Positions 1 to 10,214 of a stretch of DNA of 64,000 bases are shown one piece after another. Made by a program: the position numbers and the translations under genes. Under the pieces are notes generated by a model. That model did not search any database, was not told the DNA's origin, and was given only the letters and a program-made list of their open reading frames with translations. The first letter of the stretch is position 1; each line of letters starts with the position of its first letter. The stretch covers positions 38,026-102,025 of the forward strand of contig DIHE01000055.1 in NCBI GenBank assembly GCA_002420005.1. The letters are read 5' to 3'. The stretch is from Holophagales bacterium UBA5704 (GTDB lineage: Bacteria; Acidobacteriota; Thermoanaerobaculia; Multivoradales; UBA5704).

Positions 1-1065
1 GGCGACCACCGAGCGGTCCTTCCGGCGCACGACGCTTGTTGCGACAAAGCCATCGACTCCTGTGCTGAACTCGTCGAGGAGCCTGGCAAGGCCGGCCCGG
101 GAGGCCGGACACGCGGGAGAGGCGGGTGCCTCCGTGTGGCGGGATTGGATCACTTCGACCTGGAGCTGGCGCCACTCGAGGATCTCTGCCGCCGCCCGTC
201 CTCCCTCCCGGCCGGCGGCTTCGGCGCTGACGATTTTGCCGGCCTCGAAGGTCAATGTTCCGCTGCGGCGCAACGAGCGAACCGCCAGGGTGCAGCTCCT
301 CGTACCTCTCATGGCCCAGTCGATCAAGCACCGGAGTGTCAGACCGCGAAGGTGGCCTGTCGCGTTGGCCCCGGGAGCTTCCTTGGGGACCGCGGTGAGG
401 TCCAGCTCGCAGTTCGGCGGTGGGGGCGATCCTCCAAAGGACTCGAAGAACCATGGCGACGTTCCGTAGAGAGCCCTGAACCCGGGGGCTCCAGGAGTAC
501 CGTCCACCATGGCGTGAACGAGAGTCGGCCCCCGGTGCAGCAAGAGACCGGATCCTCCGCAGTGCTGAATCCGGAGGCCCCCTTCGGGGGTACAGGCCGC
601 GGAGAGCTGCAGAAGGTCGAGGAGCCCGAGATCTCCGTCGAGGTGGGCCACTGCGCCCGGCTGGTCGGGGTCGAAGCAGGCCGACAGATCCTCGATGTCG
701 ACCGGTTTGGTCAGAAAGCGGATGGCTCCGCAGGCCAGAGCCGCCCGGAAGACCTCGGCCGAGGGAGCGCCGGTCATCACGATGATTTTGAGGTCGGGGC
801 GAAGGTCTCGTGCCCTGAGAAGGAGCTCCACACCGTCGATGCCCGGAAGCACGACATCTGTCAAGAGAAACTCATACCGTGAATCTTCGGCGAGGGCGAT
901 CAGGGCCTCTTCGGCCGTCGAGACCGCCGTCGGGGTGAGCTCATGAGGGTTGGCGAGCAGCTGCCGGGTCAGCAGGTGGCGGATCTCTGGATCGGCGTCG
1001 ACCACCAGGATGTTTCTGGGTTTGTTCGGAGCCTCCAGATCCTCCAGCACAACCTGTTGTGTCAT
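1..1065 (-). CDS. Response regulator with DUF4388 repeats (3' end beyond window)
   Basis: The minus strand is open from an ATG at 1065 to the window edge, giving 355 residues without a stop. The N-terminal ~125 residues form a receiver domain: an acidic start (LVVDADPEI), phosphoacceptor Asp in LLTDVVLPGIDG, Thr in VMTGAP and Lys in FLTKPVD. Two DUF4388-like segments follow, the first around LGLLDLLQLSAA and the second starting at ATGHLRGLTL. The last ~25 visible residues (EFSTGVDGFVATSVV) look like the start of a Roadblock/LC7 domain. An AAGGAGG ribosome-binding site lies 13 bases before the ATG. Such proteins occur in Acidobacteriota and Myxococcota and are thought to link phosphorelay signals to GTPase-type control, but output and partner are unknown here. 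Domain calls rest on motif reading. Confidence 0.85.
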   Translation of the reverse strand, partial: MTQQVVLEDLEAPNKPRNILVVDADPEIRHLLTRQLLANPHELTPTAVSTAEEALIALAEDSRYEFLLTDVVLPGIDGVELLLRARDLRPDLKIIVMTGAPSAEVFRAALACGAIRFLTKPVDIEDLSACFDPDQPGAVAHLDGDLGLLDLLQLSAACTPEGGLRIQHCGGSGLLLHRGPTLVHAMVDGTPGAPGFRALYGTSPWFFESFGGSPPPPNCELDLTAVPKEAPGANATGHLRGLTLRCLIDWAMRGTRSCTLAVRSLRRSGTLTFEAGKIVSAEAAGREGGRAAAEILEWRQLQVEVIQSRHTEAPASPACPASRAGLARLLDEFSTGVDGFVATSVVRRKDRSVVA

Positions 1066-1190
1066 CAAAGCTCAGGGACCTCCTTCTCTCTTATGATCTC
1101 CTCGACGGATTACAGGGTCCATTACGGAGGAGATGGCGAAACGATTTCCCCTCTCCCGCGTACTGTGTACGGGAACCGAGGAGGGCTCGC
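1066..1190. promoter_or_regulatory. Divergent intergenic region between regulator and ADOP permease
   Basis: These 125 bases separate two divergently transcribed genes and must carry both start signals. A small inverted repeat, CGTAC-TGT-GTACG, lies at 1159-1171, about 20 bases before the permease ATG, where an operator could sit. No convincing -35/-10 pair was identified. Confidence 0.4.
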
Positions 1191-3644
1191 ATGCTCACAG
1201 GGATCGCTTCGCTTCGCACCACCGCCCGTTCGCTGCGCCGCACGCCGGGTTTTTTTCTCATCGCGGTCCTCACCCTGGCGGTGGGGATCGGGGCCAATGC
1301 GGCCCTGTTCACGGTGATCAACGCCGTGCTGTTGCGCCCGCTCCCGTATGTGGAGCCGGAACAGGTCGTCGGGGTGGCCCAGACCGCGCCGGGGATCAAT
1401 GCGCCGCCGCGGTTCGAGCTGTCGGAAGGGCTGTACTGGATCTATCGCCGGGATGGGAAGTCCCTGGAGGACCTCGGTATCTTCTGGGATGACGCCGCGA
1501 CGCTGACCGGGGGACAGGAGCCGGAGCGGGTGCGGGCCTCGGGGGCGACGGCGTCCGTGTTCTCGGTGCTGCGCGTGCCGCCCCAGGTGGGCAGGACGGT
1601 CCAGGCGGCGGATGAGGCTCCGGGGGCACCGCCGGTGGTGGTGCTCTCCGACGGGCTCTGGCGGCGCCGGTTCGGCGGTGACAAGTCGGTCGTCGGCTCG
1701 ATGCTGCAGGTGGATGGGGTGGAGCGCCAGATCGTCGGGGTCATGCCGGCCGGCTTCCATTTCCCCCAGGCGGAGGTGGGGCTCTGGCTGCCGATGACGA
1801 TCGATCCCGCCAACCTGCAGACCGGCAGCTTCAACTACAGCGCCGTGGCCCGCCTCCGGCCGGGGGTGACGCCGGAAAAGGCGGCCCGCGAGCTTTCGGA
1901 GCTGGTCTGGCGGGCCGCGGACCTGCCCAATTCGCCGCTGACCCGCCAGATGATCGAGACCGCCCAGCTCGCGACGCTCGTCCGGCCGCTGCGCGACGAC
2001 ATCGTGGGCGACGTCGAGCAGACCCTGTGGGTGGTGCTCGGCGGCGTCGGGATCATCCTGCTCATCGCCTGCGCGAACGTGGCGAACCTCTTCCTGGTGC
2101 GCGCCGAAGGGCGCCAGCGCGAGGTCGCGGTACGCACCGCGCTCGGCGCCTCCCAGGGGAGCATCGTCCGCCTGTTCCTGGGGGAGAGCCTGACCCTCTC
2201 GCTGATCGGCGGCGGGATCGGGCTCGCCCTGGCCGCCGCCGGGGTGCGGTTCCTGGTGAGCCTGCGGCCGGAGGGGATTCCGCGGCTCGACGAGATCCGC
2301 GTGGACGCCGCCGTGCTCGCCTTCACCGTGGTGGTCGCGCTCGCCGCCGGGTTGCTGGTCGGCCTGTTCGCCGCCTTGCGCTATGGCCGGCCGCGCCTCG
2401 CCGCGGTGCTCAAGGACGGCGGGCGCGGCGGCACCGCGGGGCGCGAACGGGCGCATGCCCGCAACGCCCTGGTGGTCGCACAGGTGGCCCTGGCCCTGGT
2501 GCTGCTGATCCTCGCCGGCCTGATGGTGAAGAGCTTCTGGCTGCTGCGCAACGTCAAGCCGGGCCTCGATCCGCAGGGGGTGCTGACCCTGCGGCTGGAT
2601 CTGCCGGAGGCCCGCTATGCGACCCAGGAGGCACGCGCGGGCTTCCTGGTGCAGCTTCTGGAAAAGGTCCGGGCGTTGCCGGGGGTCCGGTCGGCGGCCA
2701 CGACCAGCCAGTTGCCGGTCAGCGGGTCGGGCAACAACAACGGCCACCTCATCGAGGACTTCCCGATCGCTCCCGGCGCCCTGCCTCCCATCCTGGCTTC
2801 GCGCGCGGTGAGCCCCGGGTATTTCGAGACGATGGGCATTCCGGTCCTCGAGGGCCGGGTGTTCGACCGGCTCGATCCGGCGGCCGAAGGGACGGAGGTG
2901 GTGGTGAGCGAAGCGCTGGCCCGCCGCTTCTGGCCCGGCCAGAGCCCGCTGGGCAAACGGCTCGCCCCGGGGATCGATGAGCAGCCGCCGTGGTACACGA
3001 TCATCGGTGTGGTGGGAAGCGTGCGCGACCAGGGTCTGGAGCAGCCGCTCATCGAGGCCGTCTACTACCCCTCGCAGAAGCGGGGGGATGGCGGCGCGGC
3101 CCCCTCGACGTTCTGGCTGGTGGTGCGCGGCTCGGGGGAGCCGCGCCGGCTGGTGGCTCCGGTGCGCACCGCGATCTGGTCGCTCGATCCGAACCTGCCG
3201 CTCGCCGAGGTGCGGTCGATGGAGGAGGTCGTCTCCCGTTCGATGGCGCGCACCACCTTCACCATGCTGCTCCTGGTGATCGCCGCGGCCGTGGCCCTCC
3301 TGCTCGGAGCGGTGGGGATCTACGGCGTCATCTCCTACGTGGTGAGCCAGCGGACGCGCGAGATCGGTGTCCGCATGGCCCTGGGAGCCGGCCGGCCGGA
3401 GATCTCCCGGCTCGTCCTGCGGCAGGGGATGAGCCTCGCCCTCACCGGCATCGCGGTGGGTCTCCTCGGAGCCTTCCTGACCTCCCGGCTCATCGTCGCC
3501 CTCCTCTTCGAGGTGAGCCCCACGGACCCGCCGGTGTTCACCACGGTGCCCGCGCTGCTCGCCCTCATCGCGCTGGTCGCCTGCTGGGTGCCGGCGGAAC
3601 GGGCGGCCTCGGTGCCGCCGCTGGAGGCGATCAGAGCTGAGTGA
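1191..3644 (+). CDS. ADOP-family ABC transporter permease (duplicated MacB/FtsX)
   Basis: A membrane protein of 817 residues with two successive MacB periplasmic-core plus FtsX units. The N-terminal helix (FFLIAVLTLAVGIGANAALF), followed by VINAVLLRPLPY, is the typical opening of acidobacterial duplicated orphan permeases. The first FtsX segment is near residues 280-395 (NLFLVRAEGRQREVAVRTAL). A second periplasmic block follows, then a C-terminal FtsX segment (ISYVVSQRTREIGVRMALG). An in-frame ATG lies upstream at 1059, but 1191 is preferred because GAGGAGG precedes it and it gives the family's usual N terminus. No ATPase gene is adjacent, which fits the 'orphan' description. Substrate is unknown; MacB relatives act in efflux or envelope mechanotransmission. 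Confidence 0.92.
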   Translation: MLTGIASLRTTARSLRRTPGFFLIAVLTLAVGIGANAALFTVINAVLLRPLPYVEPEQVVGVAQTAPGINAPPRFELSEGLYWIYRRDGKSLEDLGIFWDDAATLTGGQEPERVRASGATASVFSVLRVPPQVGRTVQAADEAPGAPPVVVLSDGLWRRRFGGDKSVVGSMLQVDGVERQIVGVMPAGFHFPQAEVGLWLPMTIDPANLQTGSFNYSAVARLRPGVTPEKAARELSELVWRAADLPNSPLTRQMIETAQLATLVRPLRDDIVGDVEQTLWVVLGGVGIILLIACANVANLFLVRAEGRQREVAVRTALGASQGSIVRLFLGESLTLSLIGGGIGLALAAAGVRFLVSLRPEGIPRLDEIRVDAAVLAFTVVVALAAGLLVGLFAALRYGRPRLAAVLKDGGRGGTAGRERAHARNALVVAQVALALVLLILAGLMVKSFWLLRNVKPGLDPQGVLTLRLDLPEARYATQEARAGFLVQLLEKVRALPGVRSAATTSQLPVSGSGNNNGHLIEDFPIAPGALPPILASRAVSPGYFETMGIPVLEGRVFDRLDPAAEGTEVVVSEALARRFWPGQSPLGKRLAPGIDEQPPWYTIIGVVGSVRDQGLEQPLIEAVYYPSQKRGDGGAAPSTFWLVVRGSGEPRRLVAPVRTAIWSLDPNLPLAEVRSMEEVVSRSMARTTFTMLLLVIAAAVALLLGAVGIYGVISYVVSQRTREIGVRMALGAGRPEISRLVLRQGMSLALTGIAVGLLGAFLTSRLIVALLFEVSPTDPPVFTTVPALLALIALVACWVPAERAASVPPLEAIRAE

Positions 3645-3655
3645 AAGGACGGCAA

Positions 3656-3716
3656 GGACGGCAAGGGCACCAGGGACGGGGCTGTGGTGCTGTTGTCCCG
3701 GGTGACCTTGTCGTCC
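3656..3716. repeat. Long imperfect palindrome between ADOP gene and tsaE
   Basis: Two 22-base arms (3656-3677 and 3695-3716) are inverted copies matching at 19 of 22 positions, separated by 17 bases. The left arm starts GGACGGCAAGG and a further partial copy of that motif precedes it. With no T-run it is not a classic intrinsic terminator, but the RNA would fold strongly. Related GGACGGCAAGGAC text recurs in inverse orientation at 56095-56125, so this is a dispersed repeat family. Confidence 0.75.
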
Positions 3717-3730
3717 TAAGCTTCCCCTTG

Positions 3731-4171
3731 ATGCAGAACCGCCGCTGGCTGAGCGCGAGCGTCGACGACACCCGGGCCCTCGGCCGGGCGCTGGCCGCGG
3801 AGCTGGCCCCGGACGGGGTGCTCCTGCTCTCCGGCGACCTGGGGTGCGGCAAGACGGTGCTCGCCCAGGGCGTTGCGGAGGGGCTGGGGGTCGATCCGGC
3901 GGAAGTCCTGTCGCCGACCTTCAACCTGATCCGCGAGCACCGGGGGCGGTCGGGACCGTTCGTCCACGTGGACCTCTACCGGCTCGATCCCGGGCAGGTG
4001 GACCCCCTCGGTCTCGAGGAGATGCTGGCGGGACCGGGGGTCAAAGTGGTGGAATGGGCGGAGCGGCTGCCGTTCCCGGTCGCGGGCGCGCGGTCGCTGC
4101 AGCTCTCCCGGGGGAGCGGTGGGGCGGGGGGCCGGGAGATCGTGGAAACAACGACAACGACATCCAGATAG
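3731..4171 (+). CDS. tsaE: tRNA threonylcarbamoyladenosine biosynthesis ATPase TsaE
   Basis: A 146-residue P-loop protein matching TsaE, which with TsaB and TsaD installs the t6A modification on ANN-decoding tRNAs. Visible motifs are the Walker A GDLGCGKT near residue 40, SPTFNLI (switch-like segment) and the DLYRL motif around residue 80. The ATG at 3731 is chosen because the open frame upstream runs into the palindromic repeat and lacks family similarity. The C terminus is a low-complexity Gly/Ser and Thr tail beyond the conserved domain. It is followed 20 bases later by the dehydrogenase gene. Confidence 0.9.
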   Translation: MQNRRWLSASVDDTRALGRALAAELAPDGVLLLSGDLGCGKTVLAQGVAEGLGVDPAEVLSPTFNLIREHRGRSGPFVHVDLYRLDPGQVDPLGLEEMLAGPGVKVVEWAERLPFPVAGARSLQLSRGSGGAGGREIVETTTTTSR

Positions 4172-4191
4172 GAAGAGACGGAGGAGGGATC

Positions 4192-5049
4192 ATGGAGATT
4201 CGCAAGGTGGGTGTGCTCGGCTGCGGCCTGATGGGCTCCGGCATCGCCGAGGTGGCGGCCCGTGCGGGCTACGAGACCGTGGTGCGCGAGGTGAGCCAGG
4301 AGATCATCGACAAGGGGATCCAGAAGATCCACGGCTCGCTGGGCAAGGCGGTGGAGAAGGGCAAGATGAGCGCCGAGGACCGCGACCAGACGGTCGCCCG
4401 GCTCTCCGGCGCGGTCGATTTCGGCGCCCTGGCCGACTGCGACCTCGTCATCGAGGCGATCGTCGAGAACCTGGACGAGAAGCGCAAGACCTTCACCGCC
4501 CTGGATGAGGTGGTCAAGAAGGAGGCGCTCTTCGCCAGCAACACCTCGTCGCTCACGGTCACCCAGATGGCCATGTTCACCCGGCGGCCGGACCAGTTCG
4601 TCGGGCTCCACTTCTTCAACCCGGTGCCGGTGATGAAGCTCGTCGAGGTGGTGCGGACGCTCCTCACCTCCGACGCGACGTTCGACGCCGCGTTCGCCTT
4701 TGCGCGGGCGGTGGGCAAGGAGCCGATCGCCTGCCGCGACAACTCCGGCTTCGTGGTCAACCGGCTGCTCGTCCCCTACCTGCTGGACGCCATCCGGGCG
4801 CTCGAAGAGGGCGTCGGCAGCGCCGAGGACATCGACAAGGGCATGCAGCTCGGCTGCGGCCACCCGATGGGGCCGTTGACGCTCCTCGACTTTGTCGGGC
4901 TGGACACCACCTACTACATCGCCAACATCATGTTCGAGGAATATCGCGAAAAGCGATTCGCGCCGCCGCCGCTGCTCAAGCAGATGGTGCAGGCCGGCCG
5001 GCTCGGCAAGAAGAGCGGGCGCGGCTTCTACGACTACACCAAGAAGTGA
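4192..5049 (+). CDS. 3-hydroxybutyryl-CoA dehydrogenase family protein
   Basis: A 285-residue NAD(P)-dependent L-3-hydroxyacyl-CoA dehydrogenase of the short monofunctional type. The Rossmann motif GCGLMGSGIAEVAA is near residues 9-22. The catalytic segment reads LHFFNPVPVMKLVE with its His, followed by NSGFVVNRLL. The C-terminal domain includes GHPMGPLTLLDFVGLD and ends at GFYDY. It oxidises 3-hydroxyacyl-CoA to 3-oxoacyl-CoA (or the reverse) in butyrate/PHB or beta-oxidation metabolism. A good ribosome-binding site (GGAGGAGGG) precedes the ATG. No other fatty-acid oxidation genes are adjacent, so the exact pathway is unresolved. Confidence 0.93.
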   Translation: MEIRKVGVLGCGLMGSGIAEVAARAGYETVVREVSQEIIDKGIQKIHGSLGKAVEKGKMSAEDRDQTVARLSGAVDFGALADCDLVIEAIVENLDEKRKTFTALDEVVKKEALFASNTSSLTVTQMAMFTRRPDQFVGLHFFNPVPVMKLVEVVRTLLTSDATFDAAFAFARAVGKEPIACRDNSGFVVNRLLVPYLLDAIRALEEGVGSAEDIDKGMQLGCGHPMGPLTLLDFVGLDTTYYIANIMFEEYREKRFAPPPLLKQMVQAGRLGKKSGRGFYDYTKK

Positions 5050-5056
5050 GGGGTGC

Positions 5057-5062
5057 TACACT
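5057..5062 (+). promoter_or_regulatory. Possible -10 element (TACACT) upstream of phoH
   Basis: TACACT lies 8 bases after the preceding stop and 68 bases before the phoH start. No clear -35 hexamer is visible. It would place a promoter for the phoH-era gene run here. Confidence 0.3.
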
Positions 5063-5074
5063 GGAGCCCACAGG

Positions 5075-5098
5075 ACGGCCACCAGGGTCGGTGGCCGT
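5075..5098 (+). promoter_or_regulatory. Perfect 9-bp hairpin in the phoH leader
   Basis: ACGGCCACC and GGTGGCCGT form a perfect inverted repeat around the loop AGGGTC. It lies in the untranslated region 32 bases before the phoH ATG. With no following T-run it is more likely a stability or leader structure than a terminator. Confidence 0.5.
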
Positions 5099-5129
5099 CG
5101 GCTCCCTCACGGATGAGACCGTTCTACCC

Positions 5130-6089
5130 ATGACGCAAGTGACTCTCGCGGAAGAGGGGCTCGACACCCTCTTCGGCGTCCATGACGAAAACCTCCGGCG
5201 GATCGAGCGCACGTTCGACGTCACCCTGACCGCGCGCGGCACCGAGCTCTCCATCCTCGGCGAGCCGGAGAAGGCGCAGGCGGTGGAACGGCTGTTCCGC
5301 GAGCTCGACGTGGTGACCGGGAAGGGCTACAAGCTGCGTCCCGGCGACGTGCCGACCGCCATCCGGGTGGTGGCCGAATCGCCCACCACCTCGCTGGTCG
5401 AGTTCTTCCTCCCCGAGGGGCTGCTCGCGGCGGTGCGCCGGCTGGTGTCGCCGCGCAGCTACAAGCAGCAGCTCTATCTGAAGGCGATGATCGACTACGA
5501 CATCGTCATCACCATCGGCCCGGCCGGCACCGGCAAGACCTATCTGGCGGTGGCGATGGCCGCGGCGGCCCTGCTGGAGAAGCGGGTCAAGCGGATCATC
5601 CTCGCCCGTCCGGCGGTGGAGGCGGGGGAGCGCCTGGGCTTCCTGCCCGGCGATCTCGCCGAGAAGGTCAATCCGTACCTGCGTCCGCTGCATGACGCGC
5701 TGCACGACATCATCGGCTACGAGAAGGTCGGCCGGATGATGGAGCGCGGGATCATCGAGGTGGCGCCGATCGCCTTCATGCGCGGGCGCACGCTCAACGA
5801 CAGCTTCATCATCGTCGACGAGGCGCAGAACACCACCACCGAGCAGATGAAGATGGTGCTCACCCGGGTCGGCTTCAACTCGAAGGCGGTGATCAACGGC
5901 GACGTCACCCAGGTGGACCTGCCGCAAGGGAAGCTCTCGGGCCTGCGCGAGGCACAGGAGGTGCTGAGCGACGTGGAGGGCATCAAGTTCTTCACCTTCG
6001 ATCAGAGCGACGTGGTGCGCCATGCCCTGGTGCAGAAGATCGTCACCGCCTATGACCGGCACGACCGTCTGAAACGCGACCGAGAATGA
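5130..6089 (+). CDS. phoH: PhoH-like ATPase (YbeZ family)
   Basis: A 319-residue PhoH-family ATPase. An N-terminal KH-like region (residues ~10-100) precedes the nucleotide-binding core. Motifs seen are Walker A GPAGTGKT, LARPAVEAGERLGFLPGDL, the Walker B-like IIVDEAQNTT and GDVTQVDLP. The start at 5130 (MTQVTLAEEG) is favoured over the longer open frame because family similarity begins there. It overlaps pgpH by 4 bases (ATGA) and leads the conserved phoH-pgpH-ybeY-CBS-era run. In E. coli YbeZ works with YbeY in ribosomal RNA maturation, and the gene order supports that role. Confidence 0.93.
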   Translation: MTQVTLAEEGLDTLFGVHDENLRRIERTFDVTLTARGTELSILGEPEKAQAVERLFRELDVVTGKGYKLRPGDVPTAIRVVAESPTTSLVEFFLPEGLLAAVRRLVSPRSYKQQLYLKAMIDYDIVITIGPAGTGKTYLAVAMAAAALLEKRVKRIILARPAVEAGERLGFLPGDLAEKVNPYLRPLHDALHDIIGYEKVGRMMERGIIEVAPIAFMRGRTLNDSFIIVDEAQNTTTEQMKMVLTRVGFNSKAVINGDVTQVDLPQGKLSGLREAQEVLSDVEGIKFFTFDQSDVVRHALVQKIVTAYDRHDRLKRDRE

Positions 6090-8473
6090 CCCACGAACCG
6101 GCTCCTCACCCCACGGGCGCGCACAAGGTCCGCTCGCGCCTGGAGCTGATCACCACCGGCACGGTCCATCTGCGCAAAAAGGTCGGCGCGGCCGATCTCT
6201 GGCGACGGTCCCTGGAGACGCCGGCCCTGTGGGTGGTGCTGTTCCTCGTCGTGGGGTCCTGGGCGCTGGTGCCCGGCAGCTTCTTCGCCCGCCGGGCGGT
6301 GCCCAACACGATCGCCGATCGCGATTTCGTGGCCACCCGCGACTTCCTGCTGCTCGACGAGGAGGCCACCGGGGCCAAGCAGGTGGAACGGCGGGACGCG
6401 GTGCTGCCGGTCTATGACCTCGATTTCGAGGTGGCCAAGCGGCGCGAGGAGCAGGTGCACGAGCTGTTCGCGCACGGCCGGCGCCTGCTCTCCCGCGAGG
6501 CGGGCGGCGGGGAGGCGGCGCGCCAGGAGGTGGTGCGCCAGCTCCTGCAACCCTCCGCCGCGCCGGATGCCCTGCGCCTCACCGCGGCGGAGATCGAGAT
6601 CTTCCTCGAACGCCGCTTTTCTCCCGAGCTGGAGGACCGCATCCGCGGCGTGCTGGTCCAGGCGCTGCGCCGCGGCGTGGTGAGCGACAAGACGGCTCTG
6701 CTGCAGAACCGTCTGCGCGGCATCACCCTGCGCAACCTGAGCGCCGGGGCGGAGCAGGTTCAGCTCGACCTGTTCGGCCCGATCAGCCATCCCGGCGAGG
6801 CGCGCGAGATGTTCGAGGCCGAGGTGCGCGACTGGGGCGGCTTTCCGCCGGCCGAGCGCCGTGCGCTGGTCGACTTCCTGCTCACCAATCTGGCGGTCAA
6901 CCTGCTGCCCAACCGCAGCGAGACGCTCAGCCGGCAGGAAGCCGCGGCGGCGGGGGCCGGCCAGGTGTTCAACCAGATCCGCAAGGGCCAGGTGATCGTC
7001 CGCAAGGGGGACGTCATCGACGACGGAGATGCCCAGGTCATCGCCCAGATGCGCGGCGAGCGGCGCCTCCTTCAGCAGCTCCCGCCGCTCGCCGGCACCC
7101 TCTTGCTCCTCGGCCTGGTCGCGGCGGTCGTCTGGCTCGGATTGCGGCGCGAGAAGGTGGCCGATCATGGGCCGCGCCGCCTGTTCGGCGAAGGCTTGCT
7201 CCTCCTCCTCCTCTCCTTGCTGGGCGCCAAGTTCGCCTTCCTGGTGGCCGGCGCGCTCTCCGGCGTGTTCGACGGGCCGCCGTTCAATGTGGCGCGCAGC
7301 TGGGCCTACGCGACGCCGTTCGCCGTGGTGGGCTTGCTCGCCGCCCTCCTTCTCGGCCGCCACGCGGCGCTGCTCCTCTCCGTGCTGTTCTCCATCCTGG
7401 CGAGCCGCCTCGGCGTCGAGGGGGACTCGCTGTGGGTCGTCTTCTACGCCTTTGCGGGCTCGCTCGCCGCGATCTTCGCCGTGGAGCGCCACCAGTTCCG
7501 CCAGCGGCTGGTGATGGCCCGGGTGGGCGCCCTCGTCGGGCTGAACAACGTCGTCCTGGCGCTCATCCTCGCCTCCTTCCAGAGCCCGGGCGGACGCGGC
7601 TGGATGGAGATCTGCTTCGACCTGCTCTGCGCGTTCGCCGGCGGTCTCCTCGCGGCGACGCTCGCCAGCTTCGCCGTGCCGATCCTGGAGTCCTTGCTCG
7701 GCATCACCACCGACATCAAGCTCCTGGAGCTGTCGAACACCAACCTGCCGCTGCTGCGCGATCTCGCGTTCAAGGCGCCGGGCACGTTCCAGCACTCCCT
7801 GATGGTGGCGAACCTGAGCAAGGAAGGGTGCGAGGCGATCGGCGCCGATCCGGTCCTCGCCTACACCTGCGGGCTCTATCACGACATCGGCAAGATGCTG
7901 CGCCCCGACTACTTCATCGAGAACCAGCGGCCGGGGCAGAACCGGCATGACAAGCTGGTGCCGACGATGAGCGTGCTGATCCTCGTCAACCATGTGAAGG
8001 ACGGCCTGGAGCTGGCGCGCGAGCATGGCCTGCCGCGGGTGCTGTGCGACGCCATCCAGCAGCACCACGGCACCCGGCTGATGAAGTACTTCTACAACCG
8101 GGCCCTGGAGCAGCGCGAAGGCGGGGCCGAGGTCGCGGAAGAGAAGTTCCGCTATCCCGGCCCCACGCCGCAGAACAAGGTGATGGGGGTCCTCATGCTG
8201 GCCGACGCCGTCGAAGCGGCCAGCCGCACGCTCACCGATCCGGCACCGCAGAAGATCCGCGGCCTCATCCGGACCATCGTCGACGACTGCCTGCACGACG
8301 GGCAGCTCGACCAGACCGACCTGACCCTGTCCGACCTGCGCCACCTGTCCGAGGCGTTCCTGCGGGTGCTCGCCAACATCTTCCACCAGCGGGTAGACTA
8401 CCCGGGCTTCGACTTCAACGCCGGCCCGAAACGGGAGAGACGGCCCGTGGCCGCCGCCGCCCGGGCCTCCTAG
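6086..8473 (+). CDS. pgpH: Cyclic-di-AMP phosphodiesterase PgpH-like, 7TM-HD protein
   Basis: A 795-residue membrane protein of the 7TMR-HD (YqfF/PgpH) family. A transmembrane segment near residues 50-70 is followed by a large extracytoplasmic domain to about residue 330. Seven membrane helices follow, then a cytoplasmic HD domain. HD signatures include FQHSLMVANL, YHDIGKM, NRHDKLVPTMS and AIQQHHGT, giving the metal-binding His/Asp set. The family hydrolyses cyclic di-AMP and affects envelope and osmotic homeostasis. The gene overlaps phoH by 4 bases and is 12 bases from ybeY, so it is almost certainly co-transcribed. Confidence 0.92.
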   Translation: MTHEPAPHPTGAHKVRSRLELITTGTVHLRKKVGAADLWRRSLETPALWVVLFLVVGSWALVPGSFFARRAVPNTIADRDFVATRDFLLLDEEATGAKQVERRDAVLPVYDLDFEVAKRREEQVHELFAHGRRLLSREAGGGEAARQEVVRQLLQPSAAPDALRLTAAEIEIFLERRFSPELEDRIRGVLVQALRRGVVSDKTALLQNRLRGITLRNLSAGAEQVQLDLFGPISHPGEAREMFEAEVRDWGGFPPAERRALVDFLLTNLAVNLLPNRSETLSRQEAAAAGAGQVFNQIRKGQVIVRKGDVIDDGDAQVIAQMRGERRLLQQLPPLAGTLLLLGLVAAVVWLGLRREKVADHGPRRLFGEGLLLLLLSLLGAKFAFLVAGALSGVFDGPPFNVARSWAYATPFAVVGLLAALLLGRHAALLLSVLFSILASRLGVEGDSLWVVFYAFAGSLAAIFAVERHQFRQRLVMARVGALVGLNNVVLALILASFQSPGGRGWMEICFDLLCAFAGGLLAATLASFAVPILESLLGITTDIKLLELSNTNLPLLRDLAFKAPGTFQHSLMVANLSKEGCEAIGADPVLAYTCGLYHDIGKMLRPDYFIENQRPGQNRHDKLVPTMSVLILVNHVKDGLELAREHGLPRVLCDAIQQHHGTRLMKYFYNRALEQREGGAEVAEEKFRYPGPTPQNKVMGVLMLADAVEAASRTLTDPAPQKIRGLIRTIVDDCLHDGQLDQTDLTLSDLRHLSEAFLRVLANIFHQRVDYPGFDFNAGPKRERRPVAAAARAS

Positions 8474-8485
8474 ACCTGTCCTTGC

Positions 8486-8930
8486 ATGAAAGAACCTGAA
8501 TCGACCCTCCCGGACGACTGCGAGATCGTCCTCCAGAATCCCAACCGGTACCCGGAGGCCCAGGCGCGGCTGTTGCGCCCCTGGGTCGAGCGCCTGATCG
8601 CGGAGACGGCGCGGCGCTCTGCCAGCGTCGGCGTCCGCTTTGCGAGCGACCGTGAGTTGAAGCGCGCCAACCGCACCTGGCGCGGCAAGGACAAGCCGAC
8701 CGACGTCCTCTCCTTCCCCGGGGAAGACGGGCACCTCGGCGACATCCTGATCTCCGTCCCCACCGCGCGGCGCCAGGCGAAAGCCGCGGGGCACACCGTG
8801 GAGCGGGAGCTCCGCATCCTCCTCCTGCACGGCGTCCTGCACTGCCTGGGGTACGACCACGAGACCGACCAGGGGCAGATGGCGCGCCTGGAGCACAAGC
8901 TGCGCCGGCGTCTTCTGGAAGGAGAGGACC

Positions 8931-8938
<8 letters not shown>
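8486..8938 (+). CDS. ybeY: Endoribonuclease YbeY (rRNA maturation factor)
   Basis: A 150-residue zinc-dependent endoribonuclease. The zinc signature HGVLHCLGYDHETD is near the C terminus, and the conserved DKPTDVLSFPGE segment lies mid-protein. YbeY processes the 16S rRNA 3' end and takes part in ribosome quality control, consistent with phoH upstream and era downstream. Its end overlaps the next gene by 8 bases. Confidence 0.95.

Positions 8939-10213
<1,275 letters not shown>

Positions 10214-10214
<1 letters not shown>

Noticed and set aside
62..882. Plus-strand open frames in the first kilobase
   Set aside because: The minus strand reads through the whole segment as a receiver plus DUF4388 protein with proper motifs, so these are shadows.
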